From the NCBI GenBank assembly GCA_008973525.1, contig WACJ01000045.1:558001-622000 (forward strand): 64,000 bases of DNA, given 5' to 3'. This stretch comes from Stenopsyche tienmushanensis. Its lineage: Eukaryota; Arthropoda; Insecta; Trichoptera; Stenopsychidae. This document shows positions 12,201 to 21,823 of this stretch, piece after piece. The notes below the pieces were generated by a model. The model worked only from the letters and a program-made list of their open reading frames with translations, was not told the origin of the DNA and ran no database searches. Each line of letters opens with the position of its first letter. Position 1 is the stretch's first letter. The position numbers were made by a program, and so were the translations under genes.

Positions 12201-15200
12201 TTTTAAACTTTTTGCACGAGTTCATCTAATGGTCTCCCACTATTTACCTCGGCGTGAGTATCAGTGCGAACTTCTCTGAACAACATAAGCCATTTCGTGA
12301 CATATTTTCGACGTGTGAAACTCGCACGGTTGAGAGTTAGCGGAAGTGCGTGACGACCTCTCCATCGAAAGAATTTACTGTGACTGAACAAAATGGCTGA
12401 CCAAACAAACTGACCGTTTCTTAATGAGTTTTTTTGTTGTTTATACACCCAGCTTTACAGTTTCTGATAACAGCTTTCTTATTTGTTTTGTTTGATCTCA
12501 TCATTGGAATAACTTGTTAAACAACGACAAACAAAAATGATTAATTTATGTCATGCACCATAACAGCTAGATTATAAACTCTGCAATGGGTGTTCTGAGA
12601 GTAGTTCTTCGAAAATACTTGTAATTTATTCACGTGCATAAGCATGAATGGGTATTCTTGGAAGTGTGATTCTTTGAATATTCGGGGTAAACCGTACGTG
12701 ACCAAATGAAGCTTATGGTGTGATAGGGGGCCGCAGAAACAGCCAGCGTGGAGCCAACGGCTGCTATGTGATTTCAATAAGCGTTTTTCTCTTGCTACAA
12801 CAGCTGCCATAGTCCACTATTTCAGTTGTTGACAACCTTTTTATGCTAGTACAGGTAGCATACCTTATGTCTAAATAAAGGTGCGTCCAAATGGGAAGTC
12901 TACTGTATAATGTGACTTTTTATATCTATAGTGACCTGTAAAAGAGAAGAAGATTAGATCGAATGACGATAAAACGATGCATAAGTCTTGTCCGAGAAAT
13001 GTATTTACATTTATCCAGATAAACAGAGAGAAAGAGAGATCCTAACTGCGAGACTCTAATGACGAGCATCTTCATGCCTTAGCATGATCGGGTACAGCTC
13101 TAAAAGAGTAAAAAAAAGCGCATTTTATCTCGACCATCTCGCAAAATCACAATATTAAAGTCGATCGTATCATCTTTAAAAGCTCAAGTTGTAACATTAA
13201 TTATTAAATAATGTAAAAAATATATATTAATTTTTTTTACTATGGTTTGATTATGAACAAAAAAAGGTTGGCAGCATCTGAAATAGTCGCACACACATGT
13301 CGACGATGTGTCATTGTTTTGTTTGCTCGTTTCGTAACGCTCTATTTCGGTATATAGGAATTAGAATCTCTCATTACTCCGGCCCTACGATCTATAACAG
13401 TGTTATTTCACATCATATAATTAGCGACAGGGGAAGAATTCCAGAAAACGGAAATAAAGAGGAATACGTATATGTTTGTTTATTAACATTAACACTTTAT
13501 CGTCCACGGGCACCCAAATTTGCATTAAAAAAATTAAACTGCGGCTAAATATTAATATTTTTATATAAAATAGTTGAATTAATTTTTTTCCTCCTTATTT
13601 TCGACAGAAGATCATTTTATAAAATAATAATATTTACACACAATATTTTTGTTGTTGGACGATATCAAAATTATTTTAATTGCATAAAAACATCGTTATT
13701 GAATTGCCTCCTGTTTTGGTCCACGGGTAACCCGACGGGAATGTGTTAAAGAATCGTTAACCCGTTGTTTAGGACAACACACATTGCACATTGGGTGCGG
13801 AAATAAGTGAATCCGAGACAGAGAGAGTGTCTTGCGTCTCATTATGCACTCGATTGATGGCAAAGTCGTGATGTAAAGATACCCCTACACGTTTAAATAT
13901 TTTAAAATATGGTGATCTATATGGTGAATATGAATATTATCATTTATTCAAATAATTATTTCAAACAGATGACGAAAAATTAAACATTAGAGCTATAATG
14001 GAATTTGTAAGTTTCCGGTTGTAAACCATCAGGTGTGTGGTGTTTTTAGATCATTGATGGTCTTCTAAGAATCATAATAAATAGTAGAATGCCACATAAA
14101 TCAATCATATACTTAAAACTCAGAACTAAAAGTGATTCTATTTGAAACGCTATTATGGGTCCAACAATATCAATAGTGTTAAGGTTCATTTATTGAGATA
14201 CAAACTTGATTCACACTGCGCGGTCCGGTTGGCGTACTTGGTGTGTTTGGTCCCGCGTGTTTTTGGTGAGTGGGAGACCATCAGCCATTTCTGACAAACT
14301 TGTGCAAAAAACTAAAGAACAAGTGCAATAAAACTTTGTTCACCTATTGCTAAGGATTGCGCAAGTAACATAAGCATAATCTAATATATAAAAATCAATA
14401 TTTGTTTGTCTGTATTTAATGCGCTACCATGCCGTTAATCCAATTGCGATAAACTTTTGTCAATTTATTGTTTACACTTGTGGGAATAACATAGGCATAG
14501 TAAAAATATTGTTTGTTATACGAGACGTATGTTTGATCGGCATTTATGCGGTAGGTAAAGTGTTAAGAATCTTGTTTAAGATGAGCTCACGACGGAACAA
14601 GACGGAAAGTTGGAAGATTGACGATTACTGTCATGGATTTACACCTGATCAAAATGATTCAAAATGCTTATTGAATATAAGAAAAGGTTGAAGAGCAAGC
14701 TGATTGAAATTCCAGTCGTGTGTGGCTAAGTGTGACGCGTCAATTAGTTGTGACACTTTGATTTTGAATAAAAATTCTTTGCGGCAGTTCCTCATCAAAA
14801 AGGTCGCCCATTCGAAAAGTGTCCGGACCGTTTGTCAAAACAATTTGAACAAAAATGGATAGCTTCATTTATATCGCCTATCTTATTTTAAGACGAAACA
14901 TACAGGCACTTAGCAGCAATCTAGAAGCATTCAAAGCAATAAAAGCAAACATCACGGATGAAACAACTGCGACTGGATTCGTCGGAATCCTTCATGAATA
15001 ATTACTGGGCTATTTTTATTGGGATCGATCATGGAAGATGTCCGTTCGACGCGAAGAGCTCGTTATTCGGTGATCCATTTTCCGTGTTGCCGTAATAAAT
15101 TAAGTTAACGACTTTGGGGATCGCTTCTTATTTATATAGAAGTATCTGGATAACTTGGAACAATACGAAAGTTGTTTTAGTAAGAAGTCGTTATTGGACT

Positions 15201-18200
15201 TATAGACCATTTTGAACACAAAATAAAACATCCAGCACACTCTTAGCCATCCAACAAATCTCCAATTTGAATTGATATATTTGGTTATTTTGCCACAGTG
15301 CATAAAGGGGGTATTCTATCGAGAATTTTGAAAAAGATGTTTTTTTTTAATATTGTTTCAAAGTTTAAGCCTTTTAGAACATATACTCCAAAGGAATTTC
15401 CAAAATTGCATTTTTTTACGGAGTCATAGCTATTTTAGTGAGCCGATCCTACCAGAATGAAATATTTAACAGCCGCCATTTTGTGGAAATATATTTTTTT
15501 ATCTTTGAGGTAGGGACTATAGCGATATATTTACTAATTAAGAATCTTTTTTTAATTTTAGATGACTAGAAGGGTTGAAATCGTGTAAACCAGGATTAAA
15601 ATATTTTTAAAAAATTGTTTCTTTTTTATCGAACATAATAAAACACCCAAAAATAGTGCCTCTAGACTAGAATAACCTCTTAAACATCAATTTAAAAAAA
15701 GTCAAGTTATCATTTATGCAAGTGGATGACATTTTTGCATATTTCGTGGACGTTATGCCCGGTGCACATGGGCGTGGTATTCTGTGCATGATTTACTAAC
15801 ATTTAGTGTTAAAAAGATGCCTCACATCGTTAGCCTAACAGTGTGATCCTTTCAATGCATGCTAGTAAACCATGCATAAGAAACCACGCTCATATACACC
15901 GGGTATAAGAGGTTACTACTGGGTTTACACTTAAATTTATCATAAACTATCCATGTTTTAGCATTTTTTTTATTTTGCAAAGTTGTGGTGATTTATTCAA
16001 TTTGCAATTGAGTAAGCCATCAAAGTGAATCGAAATTTAAGTACGTTCCTCAAATATATATTTGTTGGGTATTCTTGGGTTTTAGCAAATCTTTATTCAT
16101 AAAATACACAGTTTATACGCGATTTTACGAGCTGATGACAGCCATAATTGCCGCGGTTGAAATTTCATCACATCACAAATTGTCAATTGAGTGCAAAATA
16201 TTATTTTAGAGGGATCGGCAATTAGAATACAAATTGATGAGCAACAAGACGTACCGATCGAAAATCTGGAGAGTTTATATCCAGCTTTATTTGCAAAATG
16301 AGTGCTACCTTTTCAACAGGGCGCATTTGGGCTTGGGGCGCATAACGCAGAATATCGGTCGAAAGTTGCACAAGGTTTTTTATTTGACTTGATCATTCTT
16401 CTTTTCATGAATCATATCAGCGGTCCGAAAAGCGGACCAGTTGGACACATAGACCTTGCGGCTACTCCGTCCGCTTTTAGGGCTTTTTGCGGCATTTTCT
16501 ATGATCTGTACGATCACGGAAACTCTCTCAGAGGCTTACTTACATACTAGCTAGGATTTGATATTAATTGGGCTGAGACTTTTCAAATAAAAGTATTGTA
16601 TCACTTAACGATAACCAATATTTTCCATGCCAAACAAAAATACTAAACAACGTAGCGTCTTGAAACTTAAAACTTAAGCTTTATATGGTAGACATTTTCT
16701 ATTATATTATTTTTTTAAACAGTAACTGACTATCTTTGTATATTATTTTATAATATACATTATAATAATATTTAATATATTGCATTCATATTAGTATTGT
16801 TTAATTTTTTAAAAATTGAGGGGGGGGCGCAAGTTAGGTACTTGTCATAAGCGCTTCACACCCTCGTCACGGCTCTGCTTTTCAACTGTTGATTACAATT
16901 GTTGATACTCTTATCATCGATTAAATATGCGGAGGGCGATGATTACGCTGTGACAGGTGAATAAGCATGGTTCCTCCGAAATCGTCTTTTCACTCTTCTG
17001 CTTCAATCCCACTTCACGGCTAACGTCAGCGCGCAGCTACACTTCCCCCAACTTAAGCTTGCATCGTCCCGATCAACTAAACCTATAATTCGACAAAAAT
17101 GATTCTATAGTTTCAAATATTAACAAATGTATCTCCTCATAGAATATATAAAATATAAATAATCAAAAATCGAGGTGACATGCATGAATATTACTTGTAC
17201 AAATAATTTGCATATGAGGAATCCTTTGAATTTGGTCATTGTAAATAAAAGAGTAATTTCTTGAAAACCCTTAATTAACATATTGAAAAATTATTAAGAA
17301 TGCTGCTTTTTATTTTTATGAAGCATATTTTAAAATTGCAAATTTTTCAGCGTTTATTTTGTGATCCCTATGGAACTTAATTGAACCTAATAAATATTTG
17401 GGGAAATGTTGAAACATGCTCTCAAGAGTCACATCCTGTTGTCGGCTTTTGCCAAAAGAGCGTTTAGCACATTTACGCAGAAATCTCTCTGCTTATTTAT
17501 CTTTCTAATGAAATCATTAATCTTTTCGCATATAAGTATTCGTAAACTTATGTCGAGTGCATCCAGATTTGAACCAGATGATTAAATTGATGATCCAGAT
17601 GATCGTTATTATGCAAGAAGTGAAAGACTAAATTTGATAAATTATATAAATTTCGACATATATTTTATTTTGTCAGACAATGTAAATGTGTCCAAATGAT
17701 TTCAAAATGATTGGAGAAATTCAGAAAATGAAGAAAGTTGACTGATATCTAACGCGTAGGCTTATAGAATGTCGGGTGACGCAATTTTGGACATGGACGC
17801 TGGAAAAATCTCAAGAGAAATGTACATGTCATGATTTAGATGTTGCATAGAATATTTAAACGAAATCAAAATTGAACATGTTCACTCATGGTATTATTGG
17901 ATTTTGGATCTTATTTAGAATTTTTAAGTACACAGCAATTGGATATATACAATATCTGATTAAAAAAATAAAGAATTTTTGGCACATTTTATGATTATGT
18001 AACGTTGAAACGGGGGATGGGTTGAACGGGGGCAGAGTCCCTGGGCGGCTCCCCGCCCACCACGTGTTCGTCGGGATGGCCGCGCTAGCGCACGGGTCCA
18101 TTCTTCTATCGGGCCGTGATGTTACTGGACGAATTGATGGGAATAGACGGGCATCGAATAGAAAGACTCTCTTCTCTAAATAACTATTTATTCCATACGA

Positions 18201-21200
18201 GAGAGAGAGAAATTTGGCTGCCGGAGGGACGACCTCCCGCAGTCAAGGCTAACCGACGGCTCTGCCGACTCTCGCCTCCTGCGCGTCACTGCCCACACAG
18301 GTACCCATACAAAATTTGTACGGGTACAAATAACTAACACGCATAAGGTGGCATTGATTTATGTATTTTACCTGTTGCTTACGTAAAAGACGCCACAAAC
18401 TAAGTGGACGCTATAGGAGGGTTGATTGTATTATTGAGTGAATGTCCTAAATTTATTTATGGCGATTTTCCATTGTTTGATATATATTTTAGAATTTAAA
18501 TTGCCCTGAGCTATTCAAATATTTTGCGAACGTGTTGTTTTACATCAACGTGATCCCTCATCAATATTTACCACATCCGGCGTATTTACATTCGGCTTGA
18601 TGAATACTTGGTAGTCTTGATGCGTGATGATATGTCCAACAAACGGACATGATTTCCCCGGATTTTTATCTTCGGCCAAATGTCTAAATTCACATTGGCG
18701 TACACACATTTAGAGCAAATGTTCAAAAATATATCGCCTTGTGGTATTTTTGCAAATTATTCGCAATGAAGCCAAGCCAGTGATATAATAAGAGTAGTGC
18801 TCGTCGTATTTGTAGTTACTTGAAATTTTGCCAAATTTGTGATATGTCAATTTTTCTCGGAGACATTACAGATTCATATAAGCTATGCCAGAATATGGAA
18901 TTTTAAACTTCGTTCATTTTAACGCTTATGCTAAATTTTACGCCATTTTTCATAAAAGGTCGTGTTAAAGTTTAATTGAAACCAATAAGTGCTACAATCA
19001 AATTAAAGGTAGCATATTATGTTGAAAGATTCCATCAGATCAAAAAGCAATACTTGAAGTTCCCGCGCTACAACTTTGGCCACATCTACCGAAGCACTAT
19101 CCACTTTATATAGAAAGTAGACGAAATTTATTTAAAAATAATTAACATAAACTACTTGTGCACAAAAAAACAGCTTTGTAGATTTTAATTTAATGTCGGT
19201 ATATACAATTATATAGGCTCCAAAAATTGTTATTAATATCCGCAAAATTGAAAGCTTGGTAGATTGTAATTTTTATAATTTACATTGTATAAACAATGAC
19301 TGAAATAAAAATTAGCTTTGTAGAAATAGGTGCAAAATTTCGATTGTAGCCCCCCACATTATTTGTATAATTTTGATTATTTTTTTCTAAAAGCTTCTAC
19401 CTTTTGAGAAAAAACGATCCAAAAATTTAATTCTGGATACCCATCTTCCAGACAACTTCTTATAACCAAGTGTTTCCAACACAATATCACCAAGGAGACT
19501 TACGGAAATATCAGGAAATTCTTCGTAAAGGTCGTCAAGCGTCACACGTCAGTTGTTTTGTGCGCTTTTTCTTCTTTGATGGTCTTCCACTCCTTGTCTC
19601 GTCGTGAGTATCAGTACGGCTTTCTTTGAACAACTTAACCGATTTCGTGACATGTTGTCAACGTTATCTGATGGATATTCGAGATAGTATTGTTCTGCAA
19701 ATCCAAAAAATCGACGACCGCGTGGATCTCGCATGGATGGTAGGTGGAGGGAGCGCGTGACAACATCTCCATTGAAAGAATTTACTGTTAAGATCCCTCA
19801 TCTCGGCTAGCGACTGGGGTGTAAGAGGTCGTCCTCTTTTAACGGCGTACACGGGATTTTTTGTCAGCATCACCGCTTATGCGGCTGGCGCGTGGGCCCA
19901 CAGGATCAGCAATCATGATCTCCAGGATCCTGTTGAGGAGACAACGGTTGTCCCTCATGCTAATTACCAAAGCGCTCCGCACCATGTCTACCAAAGGCCT
20001 GCCGATGTTGGTCGGTGTACTTCCACTGGATCTTTAAATCCAGTCCCGTGCGGCACAGTTCGTAGTCGAGGACGATGGTACTCCGGAATATGATAGTTGG
20101 TTGGCAATAGAGGTGGTCTAAATCTACTTCCGACCACCATCTCTTTCTGTTCTTTCAAAACGTTAGGTACCGCATGCGGTGTCGCTGTGCCGTCCCAGAT
20201 TACTTAACTTCCCAGTTCCTCGTGGGACACATACATTTTAGAGCTAGAGTGTCCATGCAAAGATCCGTTAATGAACACACACCATGTATGTGGACATTCG
20301 AGGCGCTCTTTCGATGTGTCAGCGGTTCACAGTTTGGTCCAGTTGGACGCGGAAACCTTGTGGCCACTCCCCCAACTTTAAGGAATTCATGGATTTTTAC
20401 AATACATTTGGGGACTCCAGGGGCCTTTTAAAACTTCGATAGGGTCATACAGGCTCCCCGGCTTATGAATTATGAAGGCTTATGAATTATGAACTTATTA
20501 TTTTATGTTTCTCATATCACTGTTTTTTTTTTCAATTTTAGGTGCATTATTTGGAGCCATTCTTGGAGGAGTAGCAATGCGAATGGGTAGACAAAGGGTG
20601 CTATTGTTCATATCGATACCGTTTGGTATGAGCTGGTTGTTCACAGCATTTGCAAATTCCGTACTGATGCTGTACGCCACTTCTTTATCTGCCGGGTTCT
20701 TCACTGCAATTGCCACCATGGTCACTCAGGTAAATTCAAATCGTGTTCTTTAGAATTTGCCAAATATCTCCAAACGATTGCCTAATTTCCAATTTATTTT
20801 CAGGTGTACATAAGTGAAGCCACTCTGCCGGAAGTCAGAGGTCGATTATCGTCGCTGTCCAAGATTTTCAGTCAGTTGGGAATCCTCATAAGTTTTCTGA
20901 TCGGCTCGGCAGTGAACTGGAAAGTTCACGCTGGTTTCATCGCGGTCATGCCTATGATCCTTTGTTTGTCTGTGATCAAGATCCCAGAAACGCCGAGCTA
21001 TCTGATTCTTCGCGGGAAAGAAGAGGAGGCTGCAAAATCTTTGCAGTGGTTGAGGGGACCGGATGCGGACGTTCGCAAGGAGCTTGCAACGATAAGAACG
21101 AACATTTTGCACATGTCGGACGTCAGGAAGCAGCCTTATGGTGATTTGTTTTCGCCTAGATTAATAGTGCCAATATCCATCACTTGTGGCGTGATGTTCT

Positions 21201-21823
21201 TTCAGAGGTTCACTGGGGCTCACGCTTTCAATTTTTATGCCGTTTCGGTATTCAAGAAGACTTTTGGAGAGCTGAACCCTCACATGGGCGCCATTGTGAT
21301 GAGCATAGTGCAAACATTTGCATCCTGTTTATCAGGATGTCTGATAGATAAAATAGGGAGGTTGCCCCTCCTCATATCCAGTGGAGTTTTGATGTCTCTA
21401 GCACTGGCTGGATTTGGTTCTTATATTTACTATGATGAGTTTTATAAAAGCGCGATGGTTTTATCGAGTACCCATCCATCGTACGATTGGGTCCCACTGT
21501 TATGCGTTTTGGTGTTTTCCTTAGCATTTTCTTTGGGGATTAGTCCAATTTCTTGGCTCCTCATCGGGGAATTGTTTCCACTAGAATATAGAAATGTCGG
21601 CAGTGCCTTAGCCTCTACCTTCAGCTACCTCTGTGCCTTCGTTAGCGTCAAGACTTTCGTTGATTTTCAAGAAAATCTAGGACTTTCTAAAACCTTCTGG
21701 GTGTATTCATTCATTTCCATATGCGGTCTAATATTTGTAGTATTTTTCGTACCTGAAACTAGAGGGAGAGAAATGGACGAAATGGATCCTAAATACATAG
21801 AATCCGTCTGTATTAAGAGATGA
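139..21823 (+). CDS. Tret1-like: Facilitated trehalose/sugar transporter, Tret1-like (4 exons)
   Basis: Major facilitator superfamily sugar transporter, expected in the plasma membrane, moving trehalose or another sugar down its gradient. Exons 139-204, 10286-10472, 20542-20729 and 20804-21823 join in frame with GT-AG borders (phases 0, 1, 0) into 486 residues, the usual family length. Visible family motifs: GRQR after helix 2 (about 100-103), YISEATLPEVRGRL (149-162), PETPSYL (208-214) ending in LRG, QRFTGAHAFNFY in helix 7 (281-292), DKIGRLPLL, and PETRGR near the C-terminus. The helix-7 motif is normally QQ; here the second Gln is Arg. The start is the first in-frame ATG at 139, but the frame stays open back to position 13, so a longer N-terminus or an upstream exon is possible. 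Introns 1 and 2 are each about 10 kb and full of transposons. Tret1 assignment rests on recognition of motifs; the substrate is inferred. Confidence 0.88.
205..1217. other. First part of transporter intron 1, no gene seen
   Basis: AT-rich intron sequence. Both strands were scanned; only short chance frames and a simple (TA)-rich patch near 920-950 are present. No repeat shared with the rest of the window was noticed here. Confidence 0.5.
1218..1610 (-). repeat. Dispersed repeat A, copy 1
   Basis: About 390 bases that recur at 26405-26720 and 50490-50880. All three share the stretch running from TTTAACACTGAA...GGCGTGCCT through CAGAGCTACAGTTTGAAATG to the ATGCGTGCATGCTTCTCACATGG region. In copies 1 and 2 it sits beside an R1-like 3' module in the same relative order, so it may be the distal part of the same retrotransposon. 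The open frame on the - strand is broken in the other copies and is not taken as a gene. Confidence 0.7.
2388..3472. mobile_element. Non-autonomous hAT element (MITE)
   Basis: Starts CAGTGTTTCCTAACCT and ends AGGTTAGGAACCACTG; the ends are inverted repeats matching at 15 of 16 positions, with the CAGTG terminus typical of hAT elements. It is flanked by perfect 8-bp duplications GCCTAGCG at 2380-2387 and 3473-3480. Removing it and one duplication restores the R1-like sequence seen intact at 25.7 kb. It contains no transposase, only a nested piggyBac-like element and AT-rich filler. Confidence 0.88.
2574..2869. mobile_element. piggyBac-like MITE nested in the hAT element
   Basis: Flanked by TTAA at 2570-2573 and 2870-2873, with short inverted ends CCCCTTAA.../...TTGAAGGGG. 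The inner 5' part holds variants of a GGATATGACGTATATA / GTATGACGGATATATCC motif. The TIR is short, so the call rests mainly on TTAA plus the CCCCTT ends. Confidence 0.5.
3640..3912 (+). repeat. Dispersed repeat J, copy 1
   Basis: Shares scattered identical blocks, in inverted order, with 13880-14105: CTACTATTTATTATGATTCT, the CATAATAAT...GATC segment, and the AAACGTGTAGGGGTA end. No coding content was seen and its class is unknown. Confidence 0.5.
4700..4955 (+). repeat. Repeat C (solo-LTR-like), partial copy
   Basis: GC-richer block with the family core: GGACATTGCAYCTG, GTTGCCGGTTGGGTGGTGACGC, GGGAGGCGGGA, then CTCGTGTT-AATAAA and the TCTAAAGAAGAG segment. It is similar to 10981-11442 and 53027-53440. 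The + strand frame at 4673-4990 is a shadow of the repeat. Confidence 0.7.
4991..6340. other. Intron 1 interior, no gene seen
   Basis: AT-rich sequence with no frame of recognisable content and no repeat shared with other parts of the window, apart from the start of repeat H near its right end. Confidence 0.4.
6340..6930 (-). repeat. Repeat H, three degenerate units
   Basis: Units at about 6350-6450, 6480-6570 and 6830-6930 share TTTTATTGCAATC(G/T)GATGAA, then GGTATGG..GCGCATTAAATACG, GACAAACAAATATT and TATATTAGATT. The same unit occurs on the other strand at 14385-14545 and 58735-58960. It resembles the conserved ends of insect Helitron- or SINE-type repeats, but no hallmark fixes the class. 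Confidence 0.6.
6931..8440. other. Intron 1 interior, no gene seen
   Basis: AT-rich, with runs of A/T and no coding frame over 60 codons that looks real. Nothing shared with other parts of the window was noticed. Confidence 0.4.
8440..9125 (+). pseudogene. Mariner-family transposase relic (family alpha), copy 1
   Basis: Decayed Tc1/mariner transposase. Interrupted frames give CIMTEDET-VCH-TSESKR (first catalytic-Asp region) and, about 120 bases on, HDNARSHTTSA followed by ISFGW (second Asp region). The upstream part shares the sequence around GTCACGAA, TGCAAAAA-TTGA and TTTCCTGACATTTTTAAAAG with copies at 11930-12445 and 19440-19790. Several in-frame stops; inactive. Confidence 0.75.
9126..10285. 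other. Intron 1 end, no gene seen
   Basis: AT-rich. It includes a block CTTTAAACGCGTTTTT..CGAAACTAC (9328-9355) that also occurs inside the MITE at 23379-23887, so a degenerate repeat is present, but its limits are not visible. Confidence 0.4.
10286..10472 (+). CDS. Tret1-like: Tret1-like exon 2 (helix 1, first outer loop, start of helix 2)
   Basis: Acceptor tatttaacag and donor ag/gtgagt bracket 187 bases. The product has helix 1, the GYSSPAIASL segment typical of Tret1 proteins, an outer loop of about 25 residues rich in Ser, and QEASWVASL leading into helix 2. It ends in phase 1 within a Gly codon completed by exon 3. Confidence 0.88.
10981..11442 (+). repeat. Repeat C, fullest copy: solo-LTR-like
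   Basis: Begins TGTAGCGGGG and ends AACGTTACA, i.e. TG...CA ends as in LTRs. It contains an AATAAA at about 11250 two thirds along and is GC-richer than its surroundings. The same start (TGTAG) is seen at 53027, and the same end (ACGTTACA) in the inverted copy at 17999. No internal retroviral-type genes adjoin it and no clear target duplication was found, so LTR origin is inferred. Confidence 0.6.
11450..11905 (-). pseudogene. R1-like ORF2 C-terminal relic
   Basis: On the - strand, shifting frames give QQWQDRWDTGTKGK-TYQLIP, then ELTQMLT, CHHCG and KWEAWVNFADEILR-RERVE. These match in order the end of the better copy at 36688-37293 (DESTKGRWTHRLIP, LTQVLTGHG, CHHCE, WDLWRDYVEDIM). Stops and shifts throughout. 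Confidence 0.65.
11930..12445 (-). pseudogene. Mariner-family transposase relic (family alpha), copy 2
   Basis: Reads on the - strand through YVTKWLMLFREVRTDTHAE and GRPLDELVQK, then after breaks CAQNPQTGALSKSRDG and CIMTGDGTWVFHYTPKPKK, the first catalytic-Asp region of mariner transposases. It joins R1-like sequence at about 11905-11930. Broken by stops. Confidence 0.75.
12450..13488. other. Intron 2 of the transporter, no gene seen
   Basis: AT-rich sequence; frames at 12541-12810 and 13297-13548 show no recognisable features. Confidence 0.4.
13493..13745. mobile_element. piggyBac-like MITE
   Basis: 253 bases between TTAA sites at 13489-13492 and 13746-13749. Imperfect inverted ends CACTTTATCGTC and GACGGGAATGTG (9 of 12), each with a CCACGGG element close inside. 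No coding content. Confidence 0.5.
13880..14105 (-). repeat. Dispersed repeat J, copy 2
   Basis: Inverted relative to 3640-3912; shares TACCCCTACACGTTTA, the ATAATATTCAT-like block and AGAATCATAATAAATAGTAG. Confidence 0.5.
14262..14330 (+). repeat. Short mariner alpha fragment
   Basis: Contains GTGGGAGACCATCAG and CTTGTGCAAAAAACTAAAGAACAAGTGCAA, close to the GRPLDELVQK-coding part of the relic at 11930-12445. Confidence 0.45.
14385..14545 (+). repeat. Repeat H, single unit
   Basis: TATAAAAATCAATATTTGTTTGTC then ATTTAATGCGCTACCATGCC and CAATTGCGATAAACTTTTGTC; same unit as at 58735-58960 and, inverted, at 6340-6930. The frame 14419-14691 that overlaps it is not considered a gene. Confidence 0.6.
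15307..15679 (+). mobile_element. TIR element G (MITE), copy 1
   Basis: Starts GGGGGTATTCTA and ends TCTAGACTAGAATAACCTC, imperfect inverted ends. The interior shares TTGTTTCAAAGTTTA, ATTTTAGTGAGCCGATCC / CCTACCAGAATGAAAT, GGTAGGGACTATAG and GTGCCTCTAGACTA with 23379-23887. Confidence 0.65.
15758..15903. mobile_element. Foldback (near-palindromic) MITE
   Basis: 146 bases with two arms of about 43 bases in inverted orientation: CCCGGTGCACATGGGCGTGG at the left and CCACGCTCATATACACCGGG at the right, continuing inward with GTGCATGATTTACTA versus TAGTAAACCATGCAT. Roughly 36 of 43 arm positions pair. A strong hairpin is expected. Confidence 0.7.
16317..16877. mobile_element. hAT MITE carrying an R1-like fragment, copy 1
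   Basis: Starts CAGGGCGCATTTGG and ends CCTCGTCACGGCTCTG, flanked by perfect 8-bp duplications CTTTTCAA at 16309-16316 and 16878-16885. Inverted in content relative to the copy at 29222-29806: both hold GGGGCGCA-AACGCAGAATA near one end and a CGTAAC/GTGAC-CTAGGG-type end at the other. Positions 16420-16530 encode a GPKSGPVGHIDLAATPS-type sequence homologous to the end of the R1-like ORF2 module. No transposase. Confidence 0.82.
16886..17996. other. Transporter intron 2 interior, no gene seen
   Basis: AT-rich, no recognisable frame, no shared repeat noticed. Confidence 0.4.
17999..18305 (-). repeat. Repeat C, copy in inverted orientation
   Basis: Begins on the + strand with TGTAACGTTGAAAC, the inverse of the family end, and contains inverted versions of the AATAAA-TCTAAAGAAGAG, CTCGCCTCCTGCGCGTCAC and CCGACGAACACGTG segments. 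The far end decays near a perfect palindrome GTACCCATACAA/TTTGTACGGGTAC-like at 18301-18327. Confidence 0.65.
18310..19430. other. Transporter intron 2 interior, no gene seen
   Basis: AT-rich. No coding frame or shared repeat noticed. Confidence 0.4.
19440..19790 (-). pseudogene. Mariner-family transposase relic (family alpha), copy 3
   Basis: On the - strand shares with the copies at 8.5 and 12 kb the AGTAAATTCTTTC-GATGGAGA start, GTCACGAAATCGG, the GACTCACGACGAGACA-GAGTGG block and CAAGGAGACTTACGG. Only the N-terminal half is left. Confidence 0.65.
19790..20450 (+). pseudogene. R1-like ORF2 C-terminal relic
   Basis: Frames give LASDWGVRGRPLLTAYTGFF and ITAYAAGAWAHRIS, then LMLITKALRTMSTKGLPMLV and GVLPLDL (the ALRTVST...LAGVLPLDL stretch of R1-clade proteins), then LTSQFLVGHIHFR and GSQFGPVGRGNLVATP. 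It ends just upstream of the third transporter exon. Many stops. Confidence 0.65.
20542..20729 (+). CDS. Tret1-like: Tret1-like exon 3 (helices 2-4)
   Basis: Acceptor ttttag and donor cag/gtaaat bracket 188 bases. It encodes GALFGAILGG followed by the inner-loop motif RMGRQR and two further hydrophobic stretches. The next exon begins only 74 bases downstream. Confidence 0.9.
20804..21823 (+). CDS. Tret1-like: Tret1-like terminal exon (helices 4/5 to C-terminus)
   Basis: An uninterrupted 339-codon frame after the acceptor ttttcag. It opens with a Val codon (GTG) inside the protein, not a start codon. It holds YISEATLPEVRGRL, PETPSYL, the six C-terminal hydrophobic segments and the C-terminal PETRGR signature, and ends at TGA 21821-21823. 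No frameshift or stop interrupts it, so the gene appears intact. Confidence 0.95.
   Translation: MYISEATLPEVRGRLSSLSKIFSQLGILISFLIGSAVNWKVHAGFIAVMPMILCLSVIKIPETPSYLILRGKEEEAAKSLQWLRGPDADVRKELATIRTNILHMSDVRKQPYGDLFSPRLIVPISITCGVMFFQRFTGAHAFNFYAVSVFKKTFGELNPHMGAIVMSIVQTFASCLSGCLIDKIGRLPLLISSGVLMSLALAGFGSYIYYDEFYKSAMVLSSTHPSYDWVPLLCVLVFSLAFSLGISPISWLLIGELFPLEYRNVGSALASTFSYLCAFVSVKTFVDFQENLGLSKTFWVYSFISICGLIFVVFFVPETRGREMDEMDPKYIESVCIKR

Noticed and set aside
14822..15020. Possible small gene near ATGGATAGCTTCATTTATAT
   Set aside because: The frame closes after a few codons and no splice partner was found.
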